A DNA stretch of 7,489 bases from Pedobacter sp. UBA1654. Its GTDB lineage: Bacteria; Bacteroidota; Bacteroidia; Sphingobacteriales; Sphingobacteriaceae. The DNA is taken from NCBI GenBank assembly GCA_002320935.1, contig DCLG01000084.1, positions 161,207 to 168,695 of the forward strand. The letters run 5' to 3'. The notes beneath the pieces were generated by a model, which saw only the letters and a list, made by a program, of their open reading frames with translations, was not told the DNA's origin and made no database searches. A program made the position numbers and the translations under genes. Below are positions 1 through 6,155 of this stretch, one piece after another; position 1 is the first letter of the stretch; each line of letters opens with the position of its first letter.

Positions 1-512
1 GGGTTTACCTTAAGCCAATTCTGGTTTCTGGGTGATGGGTGAGGGAGGGGGAAGTACTGCGGCAGATATTCATGATAACTTCTAACGGTATCAGTCAGGT
101 TACCTTTATAAGCACTGCCCAGATAGTGACGTTGTGCATACTGTCCGATCAGCAACGTTAGTGGCTGTTGCTCAAATAAGGCATGCAGTTGTGTATGCCA
201 CATTTTCGCACAAGCAGGAATTGGTGGAAGATCTCCGGATTTCCCTCTACCAGGATAACAAAATCCCATCGGGATGATGGCAAAAAGCTCGGGATCATAG
301 AAAGCTTCTTTCGGAACGCCAAGCCAGTCGCGCAGTTTATTGCCGCTTGGATCATTCCAGGGAATGCCACTCTCGTGAACCCGTCTTCCAGGTGCCTGAC
401 CAATAATGAGGATTTTGGCGCGTTTGCCAAACTGGATAACAGGCCGGGGTTCATGGGGAAGGATACTTGCGCACAAGGTGCAACTTAGAATTTCTTCAAT
501 AAGATCTGACAT
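1..512 (-). CDS. Uracil-DNA glycosylase superfamily protein, family-4-like with a predicted 4Fe-4S cluster (C-terminus cut by window edge)
   Basis: Reading the minus strand from the ATG at 512-510 gives 170 codons without a stop, leaving the window at base 1. Visible motifs are GQAPG (residues 38-42, the position of the GEAPG active-site loop in family-4 enzymes), GIPWNDPSG (49-57), and HPSPRN (158-163), matching the conserved late HPS motif of uracil-DNA glycosylases. Cysteines at 11, 14, 85 and 101 (CxxC, then C-x15-C) match the spacing of the iron-sulfur ligands in family-4 thermophilic UDGs. The expected role is removal of uracil, or a related damaged base, from DNA to start base-excision repair in the cytoplasm. 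Only some 20-30 residues are probably missing. It lies 52 bp downstream of the Gre-like gene on the same strand, so co-transcription is possible if the hairpin between them is not a strong stop. The start gives the CxxC at the usual N-terminal place; no clear ribosome-binding site is seen. The superfamily is secure; substrate range is not. Confidence 0.88.
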   Translation of the reverse strand, partial: MSDLIEEILSCTLCASILPHEPRPVIQFGKRAKILIIGQAPGRRVHESGIPWNDPSGNKLRDWLGVPKEAFYDPELFAIIPMGFCYPGRGKSGDLPPIPACAKMWHTQLHALFEQQPLTLLIGQYAQRHYLGSAYKGNLTDTVRSYHEYLPQYFPLPHPSPRNQNWLKVN

Positions 513-525
513 CTGCTGCAAAGGT

Positions 526-557
526 AACAAGCTGCAGTAACTGGGCTGCAGCTTGTT
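526..557 (-). terminator. Perfect 12-bp inverted repeat, candidate terminator after the Gre-like gene
   Basis: AACAAGCTGCAG (526-537) and CTGCAGCTTGTT (546-557) are exact reverse complements around an 8-base loop. The repeat starts 8 bp beyond the stop codon of the minus-strand Gre-like gene, where an intrinsic terminator would sit. Read on the minus strand it is followed by ACCTTTG rather than a clean U tract, so it may be a weak or leaky terminator, an mRNA 3'-end stabiliser, or an attenuating structure ahead of the glycosylase gene. The hairpin is seen directly; termination is inferred. Confidence 0.5.
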
Positions 558-564
558 GCTGAAA

Positions 565-966
565 TTACAATGGGCTTACTTCTTCAATCCGTAATTGACG
601 GATACTGTGCTCTACTTCCCAGGATAAAATGGTGCCTTCTGCATAACCAATCAGCGCCAATCCGATTGGAGAGAGAATAGACAGCGTCTTGTTTTTCTGC
701 TTTGCTTTATCGGGTGCCACAAAACGGTAAGTATACGTTTCTCCCGATTCAACATCCGCCATGCGTACGTTTCTGTCGATATCGACAATGTTTGATGGCA
801 AGTCCTTCCGCAGCACTTGTTTTGCAGTTTTCAACTGCTCTGCTATTTTAAGTTCATTATGTGGTGATAGCTTTTTACGTCTGATTTGATCTTTTAGCAA
901 GTCAAACATTCCAGTGGTTATTATGATAGATTCCGTGGTTTCTGTTGTGGTTTCTGTAGTATTCAT
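565..966 (-). CDS. GreA/GreB-family RNA polymerase-binding factor, short Rnk-like form
   Basis: This 133-residue protein has the C-terminal FKBP-like domain of GreA/GreB from about residue 60: NVRMADVESGETYTYRFV, then LSILSPIGLALIGYAEGTILSWEV, the strand-turn pattern around the conserved S-P-x-G-x-A-L-x-G core. The preceding 40 or so residues (MFDLLKDQIRRKK onward) form a short helical region, about half the length of the GreA coiled coil, so the layout resembles Rnk (nucleoside diphosphate kinase regulator) more than true GreA (about 158 residues). Such proteins bind RNA polymerase through the C-terminal domain and reach toward the secondary channel; whether this one stimulates transcript cleavage is doubtful given the short arm. 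The first 13 residues are a Thr/Glu-rich tract encoded by a duplicated ACAGAAACCAC unit. Met20 is an alternative start that would drop this tail. No strong Shine-Dalgarno sequence precedes either start. The gene is upstream of the glycosylase gene and transcribed in the same direction. Confidence 0.85.
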   Translation of the reverse strand: MNTTETTTETTESIIITTGMFDLLKDQIRRKKLSPHNELKIAEQLKTAKQVLRKDLPSNIVDIDRNVRMADVESGETYTYRFVAPDKAKQKNKTLSILSPIGLALIGYAEGTILSWEVEHSIRQLRIEEVSPL

Positions 967-1023
967 GATCTTGTATTTGAATTGAAAATTCGTGTTCCTA
1001 TTGGTATTGATCCGCTACCATGC

Positions 1024-1105
1024 TCTACGCACTAAAATGGCCAGGTAAGTATAGCGTTCCTGCGCAATGCCCGTCTTGAGACATTGCATGACATGCCTGC
1101 GTAGA
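1024..1105. repeat. Nested inverted repeat (8-bp outer arms, 6-bp inner arms)
   Basis: TCTACGCA (1024-1031) is the exact reverse complement of TGCGTAGA (1098-1105). Inside it, GCAATG (1064-1069) pairs with CATTGC (1082-1087) around a 12-base loop. The arrangement could fold as a hairpin within a larger stem on either strand. One 8-bp match at this distance is close to what chance would give in a spacer of this size, so only the nesting makes it worth listing. Confidence 0.35.
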
Positions 1106-1316
1106 AGTGTTCCAGCAGGGAAGTGGTGTGTTTAGTCGTAATAGATGGATTATGTAGATCCCAGACCTGCGGTTTTTAGGCCCGGGCTAAGGTGTTGAAA
1201 ACCTTGAAGGATGAAAAGAAATAGCGTTTGCTAAGCAGTATAACATCGGGCATGGCAGCACCGCGCATACGTATAAGTTTAGCCGAAATGGCCTTGTGAC
1301 TGCTGATTAACCGGGC

Positions 1317-1356
1317 GCTATGTAGGGTTGAATGTTTCAATTTTATCAAACATAGC
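1317..1356. repeat. Nested inverted repeat (7-bp outer arms, 5-bp inner arms)
   Basis: GCTATGT (1317-1323) pairs with ACATAGC (1350-1356), enclosing TTGAA (1328-1332) and TTCAA (1336-1340) around a TGT loop. It lies about 315 bp upstream of the oxidoreductase start. It could be an operator-like palindrome or part of an RNA fold; the sequence does not decide which. Confidence 0.35.
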
Positions 1357-1670
1357 CAATATAACCACGGAAGTCAAAGTATTTAGGTCATTACTAAGTC
1401 CTTATATAGGTTGTTCATAGTTAAATTGACTATGTGCGCTACTATGGGTAGTGATATTGGCCATCTATTTATTGTTAATGGTAACAAAGTTGAAATATTG
1501 TTCCTATTGCTTCGTATTTCCCTGATTTCTTCACAACTTGATTAACCGCTTCTAACCAAATATTCTAAATCAACCTGGTTGCCCGTTTTCCGCGGGCCTT
1601 GGGTTTGAATGCATCCACAATCTCTGCATGCACAATATCTGGTTGGTTGCAAGGACCAAAATCAAAGGAT

Positions 1671-3038
1671 ATGACTGCAAATTCAAGAAGACATTTCATC
1701 AGGACATTAGGGGTTGGTACTGCAGCACTTGCTGTGGGTAAACAGGTTTTTGGTGGAACAGCAACAGGCTTCAGTGCGAAGAGCTACCGCAACATCATGG
1801 GCGCTAATGAGCGTGTAAACATCTCTGTGATTGGGCTGAACGGTCGTGGCGACAGTGTAAGCGGCACCATTGCAAATATTAAGGATGCCCGGATTGTGTC
1901 GATTTGCGACGTCGATAAAAGGACCTTTGCCAAGGTACAGAACACGATTTCAAAAGCCGGACATGCGGAGCAACCTAAACAGGAGGCCGACTTGCGCCGG
2001 GTGCTGGAGGACAGGGATGTGGATGCAATTTTTACGGCAACGCCAGATCACTGGCATGCACCGCTGACGATTATGGGCTGTCAGGCGGGAAAACATGTCT
2101 ACGTGGAAAAACCACTGAGCCATAATCCCCATGAAGGGGAACTTGCCATTGCAGCGGCAAGGAAATATAACCGGGTGGTTCAAATGGGTGCACAGCGTCG
2201 ATCTGCGCCGATCTTAACGAAGGGCATTCAGCTGCTGCATGAAGGCGTGATTGGTAAGGTCTATCTTGCAAAAACCTGGTACACAAATGCTCGTAAGGCA
2301 ACGTATCTGAAGCCCGGTAATGTACCGGACTGGCTGGACTATGATCTGTGGCAAGGGCCTGCGCCCCGAATGGCCTATAAAGAAGGACTGATCCACTACG
2401 ACTGGCACTGGTTCTGGCACTGGGGTACCGGGGAAGCTCTGAATAATGGCACGCATGAGGTTGACGTAGCACGTTGGGGTCTTGGTGTTGACTTCCCGTT
2501 GCGGGTAAGCTCCAGCGGTGGACGCTTCCACTTTGAGGATGATTGGGAAACACCAGATACGCAGGTGGTAAATATTGAATATCCGGAAGGTCGCTCGATT
2601 GTATGGGAAGGCAGAAGCAGCAATGGCCGAAAGGTAGAAGCGCTGGACAGAGGTGTTATCTTCTACGGAGAAAAAGGGAGCCTTGACACTGGTGAAGACG
2701 CGTACAGGATTTATGACCTTAGTGGTAAGTTGGTCCGGGAAGAAAAACAGCAGGGCAATACAGAAGCCATGGCTGGTCGTAATACGGCCAGTCCGAGCTT
2801 AGGCCTGGATAGCCTGCACATGGTAGATTTCATTGATGCGATTAAGAACAACAGAAAACCAAACTGCGATGTGGAGATCGGCCATAAGAGTACCGTAGCC
2901 ATGCAATTGGGGAACATCTCCTGGAGAGTGGGCAGGGATATTCATGTGGATCCGAAAAATGGCCACATCAAAGGCGATAAAGAAGCACAGAAGCTCTGGA
3001 AACGGGAATACCACCAAGGCTGGGAGCCAAAGGTGTAA
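1671..3038 (+). CDS. Tat-exported Gfo/Idh/MocA-family NAD(P)-dependent oxidoreductase
   Basis: The 455-residue product opens with a twin-arginine signal (SRRHFIRTLG, residues 5-14) followed by a hydrophobic Ala/Gly stretch to about residue 23, so it is probably exported folded with its cofactor bound. The Rossmann domain starts near residue 48, with the dinucleotide loop GLNGRG at 55-60 and an acidic CDVD at 79-82. Then come DHWHAP (126-131) and the family signature EKPLS (146-150), where Lys147 is the usual catalytic lysine. The C-terminal alpha/beta domain contains GTHEVDVARW (260-269); His262 and Asp265 are likely active-site residues. Length is normal for exported members. Known relatives oxidise or reduce sugars or cyclitols; some exported Bacteroidota members oxidise glycosides at C3, and GH109 enzymes use NAD to cleave glycosides. 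The substrate here cannot be assigned. I chose the ATG at 1671 because it places the Tat motif at the N-terminus; an in-frame TTG 24 codons upstream does not. AAAGG at 1664-1668 is very close to the ATG. The gene converges with the regulator gene at a 14-bp gap and is more GC-rich than it. Confidence 0.9.
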   Translation: MTANSRRHFIRTLGVGTAALAVGKQVFGGTATGFSAKSYRNIMGANERVNISVIGLNGRGDSVSGTIANIKDARIVSICDVDKRTFAKVQNTISKAGHAEQPKQEADLRRVLEDRDVDAIFTATPDHWHAPLTIMGCQAGKHVYVEKPLSHNPHEGELAIAAARKYNRVVQMGAQRRSAPILTKGIQLLHEGVIGKVYLAKTWYTNARKATYLKPGNVPDWLDYDLWQGPAPRMAYKEGLIHYDWHWFWHWGTGEALNNGTHEVDVARWGLGVDFPLRVSSSGGRFHFEDDWETPDTQVVNIEYPEGRSIVWEGRSSNGRKVEALDRGVIFYGEKGSLDTGEDAYRIYDLSGKLVREEKQQGNTEAMAGRNTASPSLGLDSLHMVDFIDAIKNNRKPNCDVEIGHKSTVAMQLGNISWRVGRDIHVDPKNGHIKGDKEAQKLWKREYHQGWEPKV

Positions 3039-3052
3039 ACCACGCTGTCTAT

Positions 3053-5848
3053 TTACTTCGTCCCCTGGTGTTTTTTCTTGAATTCACTAGGGGTACAATC
3101 ATACTTGCCTTTAAAAACGGTTGAAAAATAGTTAGGCGTAGAAAAACCGACCATATAGGTGATTTCAGAAATGGAATATGCTTCATTAATCAACAGGTAC
3201 CTTGCCTTTTTTAACCTTCTGCTTAATATATATTCTGTAATCGTACAGTTCAGCAGCGCTTTTACTTTCCGGTACAGTTGTACCCGTGAAATCCCAATCT
3301 CCCTGCATATATCATCAACATTAAAGTTCTCGTTTGCGAGGTTTTGTGTTACTATTGCCGCGAGATCATTCACGAATTTCCGATCTATAGCATTGTAGTT
3401 CTGAGACTGCTTAGCTGTGCTTACGTCACTGGTGTAATGTTCCTTTAGCAGGACCCGGTTTTTTAGTAGATTGTTCACCTTGGCCAATAGCAGATCTGAG
3501 TCAAATGGTTTCACGACATATGCATCTGCCATACTATCCAGTCCTTGTATTTGTTGTTCATTGCTACCCCGGGCCGTTAATAGAATTATTGGAATATGGC
3601 TGGTTCGTATGTCTGACTTCAGCTTCTGTGATAGTTCTTTACCTGTCATGCCTGGCATCACAACATCTGAGATGATCACATCAGGTACATGTTCATAGGC
3701 GGCAGCTAAACCATCGGTCCCCGTATGAGCAGTGAAGATTTCGTAATGCTTACTAAATCTTTCCTGCAGGTAGTTCAGCAGGTCTAAATTATCCTCTACA
3801 ATCAGAATTGATTGATCATGTATCCTAGTCTCGCTGGTCGGGGTAACCTCAGGTGATGGTAAGTCTATCTCAGAGGTGTAGATACGTGCGGTCTCACTTA
3901 GGTCTGACTTATTTAATTCAACGTTTGATTTCTCGGCCGGGCTGAAATGGTCAGATCCGCTTAAAAGTGTTAGGGTGAAAGTTGTTCCATACTGCTTGGT
4001 ACTTTGAACATCAATACTACCATGATGTATTTGCATAATTTCCTTCGAAAGGGATAAGCCTAAGCCAGATCCCTTGGTAGAATTGGTGTCTACCTGGTAG
4101 AAATGATCAAATATATGTTCGCTGTCTTCTTTGGTCATACCAATTCCATTATCCTGAACCTGGACACTCACGAGTTCACCTTTATTTTCTATAGATACCG
4201 AGATTGTTCCATTACGCGGCGTAAACTTAAAGGCGTTAGAGAGTAAGTTAAATATGACCTTGTCCAACATATTTGCATCAAACCACACTAAAATTTCCTG
4301 CTCTGATGCTGTAAACTTCAAGTTGATGTTTAATTGCTGTGCATTGAATTTAAAGCTTTCCAGAATATCCTTTATGAATTCAACAATGTTATTTGGTGCT
4401 GCATGGATCTTCACATTTTCATATTCGATCTTCCTATAGGTGATCAGCTGATTTACCAATCTGAGCAGACGATAAACATTTTTATGGATGTGGTTTAGGT
4501 TAGTGCTCCCTAGGAGACGAATTTTTTCATTGTTCAACAGGTCTTGCAGTGGTGAAAGGATAAGTGTTAATGGCGTTCTGAATTCATGGGATATGTTTGT
4601 AAAGAAATTAAGTTTAGCCTCCGTGGCGAGTTCCGCTTTTGTAGACATTTCAATCAGCTGATTTCGCTGTTGTAGAATTTCAGCATTTTTAAGGTTTAAT
4701 CTTTTATTTATTTTTCTATTCTCTAACAGAGAATAGAAGGCCAAACCGCCAAATACAACCGCAAGGACCAGTGCAATCACAGTAATGTTAAGGACTGTTT
4801 GCTGATTGCTGAATAGAACTTCCTGTTCTGCCAACAAGACCTGTTGGCGTTCAATATCTGTATATTGACTCCTTACTTTTTCTCCTTGTAGCCTCATTAA
4901 CTCCACATTGGTGGAGTCGATAACGATAGACCGAAGGATGTTTTCCTTGGTGAAAGGTTCCTTTTTTAGAATCTTAAAAGCCGTTGAAATGGCTTCTTTT
5001 CCCCCAGTTGGATAGAGTAAGCTGGCATCGAGAACCTTGTCGGAGACCAGTTGTAGCCCGCCACCCTCTCCAGGTAGTGCATCAATACCGAATACCTTTA
5101 CTGGCCGGGGAAGGTTAAGTTGTTTAATTACTTCCCTGGCTCCACTTGCCATAACATCATTGTGAGCGAAGATACCATCGATATCACTAAAGGAAGTTTC
5201 AAGGCTTTTTAGTTGTTGTTCTGCATTACGTTTTAGCCAGTTCCCATAGAGTTGATGTTTAATGTTGATTTCTGGGAACTGCTTCAGGCCTTCTGAAAAT
5301 CCTCGTTGCCGCTCAATGGCAGGAGATGAGCCTGGTAGGCCCATAATTTCGATGATATTACCTTTACCATGCAGTACGCCGCCCACATATGCACCAGCAG
5401 TTTTTCCAATCTGGAAGTTATCGGCACCTACGTATGCCGTATAGGCATTTGAAGCGGTTTTACGATCTATGACGATAACCGGGATGCCCTTGTTGTAGGC
5501 TAGCTCGACCACGGGCGTGAGTGGTTGTGCTTCATTTGGTGAGATGATGAGCAGATCAATGTTTTGTTTTAACATCCACTGTACCTGTTCTACCTGCGTA
5601 TCACTATTACCATCTGCATCAGTATAAATCAGTTTAGCTCCAGGATGAAGCGAAAGCTCCATCTTCATTTCTGCAGACATGGTTTTACGCCAGAGATCTG
5701 CGCCAGTGCATTGCGAAAAGCCAATGAGATATTCCGGACTCTTTTTTTTGGAACTACATCCCTGAAAAATGATGCCGATAAAGATTAAGGTAAAAAGCTG
5801 AACTAAGATCGATGTTAATCGTCTCCAAGCCTTTTTCTGATTATTCAT
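3053..5848 (-). CDS. Hybrid two-component system regulator: sugar-binding sensor, histidine kinase, receiver, AraC output
   Basis: This 931-residue protein carries a whole signalling pathway. Residues 11-30 form a hydrophobic signal ending in FQGC (28-31), a possible lipobox. Residues 39-315 match a periplasmic binding protein of the RbsB/LacI type (IGFSQC near the start, LLIISPNEAQPL, VIVIDRK, YVGADN, FAHNDVMASGA, VFGIDA). One membrane span follows at about 352-374, then a short coiled coil. The kinase has the H-box SHEFRTP with phospho-acceptor His421, the N-box NLLSNAFKF (534-542), the G1 box DNGIGM (566-571) and the G2 box GSGLGL (593-598). A Ser/Thr/Glu-rich linker (about 632-677) leads to the receiver, with acidic pair Glu685/Asp686, phospho-acceptor Asp728, Thr758 and Lys780. 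An AraC-type double helix-turn-helix fills about 835-925. All catalytic residues are present. The architecture matches Bacteroides BT1754, a fructose sensor, but the ligand here is unknown. The likely target is the divergent sugar-porter gene. No Shine-Dalgarno sequence precedes the ATG. Confidence 0.95.
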   Translation of the reverse strand: MNNQKKAWRRLTSILVQLFTLIFIGIIFQGCSSKKKSPEYLIGFSQCTGADLWRKTMSAEMKMELSLHPGAKLIYTDADGNSDTQVEQVQWMLKQNIDLLIISPNEAQPLTPVVELAYNKGIPVIVIDRKTASNAYTAYVGADNFQIGKTAGAYVGGVLHGKGNIIEIMGLPGSSPAIERQRGFSEGLKQFPEINIKHQLYGNWLKRNAEQQLKSLETSFSDIDGIFAHNDVMASGAREVIKQLNLPRPVKVFGIDALPGEGGGLQLVSDKVLDASLLYPTGGKEAISTAFKILKKEPFTKENILRSIVIDSTNVELMRLQGEKVRSQYTDIERQQVLLAEQEVLFSNQQTVLNITVIALVLAVVFGGLAFYSLLENRKINKRLNLKNAEILQQRNQLIEMSTKAELATEAKLNFFTNISHEFRTPLTLILSPLQDLLNNEKIRLLGSTNLNHIHKNVYRLLRLVNQLITYRKIEYENVKIHAAPNNIVEFIKDILESFKFNAQQLNINLKFTASEQEILVWFDANMLDKVIFNLLSNAFKFTPRNGTISVSIENKGELVSVQVQDNGIGMTKEDSEHIFDHFYQVDTNSTKGSGLGLSLSKEIMQIHHGSIDVQSTKQYGTTFTLTLLSGSDHFSPAEKSNVELNKSDLSETARIYTSEIDLPSPEVTPTSETRIHDQSILIVEDNLDLLNYLQERFSKHYEIFTAHTGTDGLAAAYEHVPDVIISDVVMPGMTGKELSQKLKSDIRTSHIPIILLTARGSNEQQIQGLDSMADAYVVKPFDSDLLLAKVNNLLKNRVLLKEHYTSDVSTAKQSQNYNAIDRKFVNDLAAIVTQNLANENFNVDDICREIGISRVQLYRKVKALLNCTITEYILSRRLKKARYLLINEAYSISEITYMVGFSTPNYFSTVFKGKYDCTPSEFKKKHQGTK

Positions 5849-5920
5849 TAGAAGTCTTTTATTGAAAATATAGATGGAGTTTTTCTACAAACTCATTTAA
5901 AGATATGAAAAATTCAGTTT

Positions 5921-5957
5921 GCAGCCAGTTAAGTGACTGCCGTTCGGCTGCACTGGC
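5921..5957. repeat. Compact overlapping inverted repeats in the divergent control region
   Basis: GCCAGT (5924-5929) pairs with ACTGGC (5952-5957), GCAGCC (5921-5926) could instead pair with GGCTGC (5946-5951), and a small hairpin GCC-GTTC-GGC sits inside (5939-5948). The cluster stands out as the only G+C-rich patch of this AT-rich region. It may be a binding site or a structured upstream segment; function is not shown. Confidence 0.35.
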
Positions 5958-6005
5958 TTGTAAGCATGAAATAATATTGAAGATTACCTGTAATAAAATT
6001 GTAAG

Positions 6006-6099
6006 TGTATTGGATATTTACAGATGTGTGTATTTTATCCTGCTGATAATTAGATAGTTGTATTTTTTCAGCTTTTCGAATCTATTTGAAACAAATACA
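6006..6099 (+). promoter_or_regulatory. Repeated TGTATT elements, candidate binding sites for the AraC domain
   Basis: TGTATT occurs at 6006-6011, and TGTATTTT at 6029-6036 and 6059-6066, with steps of 23 and 30 bp. A reverse-complement copy, AAATACA, lies at 6093-6099. A short palindrome, TATTTG-AAA-CAAATA, covers 6083-6097. They sit immediately upstream of and across the candidate porter promoter, where an AraC-type activator would bind. AT-rich DNA produces such matches by chance, so the assignment is tentative. Confidence 0.3.
6058..6088 (+). promoter_or_regulatory. Candidate Bacteroidota-type promoter for the sugar porter
   Basis: TTG at 6058-6060 is followed, after a 20-bp spacer, by TCTATTTG at 6081-6088, a 7-of-8 match to the TAnnTTTG element used by the Bacteroidota primary sigma factor with a TTG/TTTG element near -33. 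Initiation would fall near 6095, giving a leader of about 60 nt before the porter ATG. A second near match, TACTTTG at 6124-6130, has a shortened internal spacing and no upstream TTG at the right distance. Confidence 0.4.
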
Positions 6100-6155
6100 C
6101 AAGTCGATAGGCAAACTCCTGCATACTTTGCAGATGCTAACCAATATATATACTT

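Larger units (their letters stand above)
967..1670. other. Gene-poor spacer with several short stem-loops
   Basis: About 700 bp between the divergent Gre-like and oxidoreductase genes hold no ORF with recognisable protein features, and no tRNA or rRNA signature. The 5' control regions of both flanking genes must lie here, but I found no convincing Bacteroidota promoter on either strand. Besides two nested inverted repeats listed separately, there are smaller ones: TTAG-G-CCCGGG-CTAA at 1176-1190, AAGGT/ACCTT at 1189-1205, CATAGT/ACTATG at 1416-1434, the 11-bp palindrome CAACCTGGTTG at 1571-1581, and GCCCG/CGGGC at 1581-1597. This could be an unrecognised structured RNA, a decayed gene, or chance. 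Confidence 0.6.
5849..6155. promoter_or_regulatory. Divergent control region between the regulator and the sugar porter
   Basis: These 307 bp separate two divergent genes and must hold the starts of both transcripts. The right half is AT-rich and carries a candidate porter promoter and TGTATT-type repeats, listed separately. The left half contains a G+C-rich cluster of inverted repeats. Toward the regulator, TATATTTT on the minus strand (5865-5872) is a one-mismatch match to TAnnTTTG, but its nearest TTG-type element is too close (15 bp), so I do not call a regulator promoter. An open frame on the minus strand here (6018-6290) overlaps the porter start and shows no protein-like features. Confidence 0.7.

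Noticed and set aside
158..454. Open frames on both strands (158-454 minus, 183-488 plus) inside the glycosylase gene
   Set aside because: They are other-frame shadows. The third frame on the minus strand, running from 512 through the window edge, carries the conserved glycosylase motifs.
1599..1670. TTG-initiated N-terminal extension of the oxidoreductase
   Set aside because: The 24 extra residues would bury the twin-arginine signal; the ATG at 1671 places it at the N-terminus as expected.
967..1670. tRNA, riboswitch or CRISPR array in the long spacer
   Set aside because: No cloverleaf, no regularly spaced direct repeats and no known riboswitch core could be recognised by eye; the palindromes are unrelated in sequence to one another.
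1950..2623. Several minus-strand open frames (up to 160 codons, 2071-2553) opposite the oxidoreductase
   Set aside because: They lie wholly within a well-supported gene, have no recognisable domains and show the odd composition of antisense reading in G+C-richer DNA.
3009..3052. Terminator between the convergent oxidoreductase and regulator genes
   Set aside because: The only hairpin is a 4-bp GGCT/AGCC stem (3018-3028) inside the oxidoreductase coding sequence with no T tract; the 14-bp gap has nothing further.
3159..5444. Plus-strand open frames of 60-79 codons opposite the regulator
   Set aside because: Antisense shadows of a 931-residue protein with complete domain content; no motif or start signal supports them.
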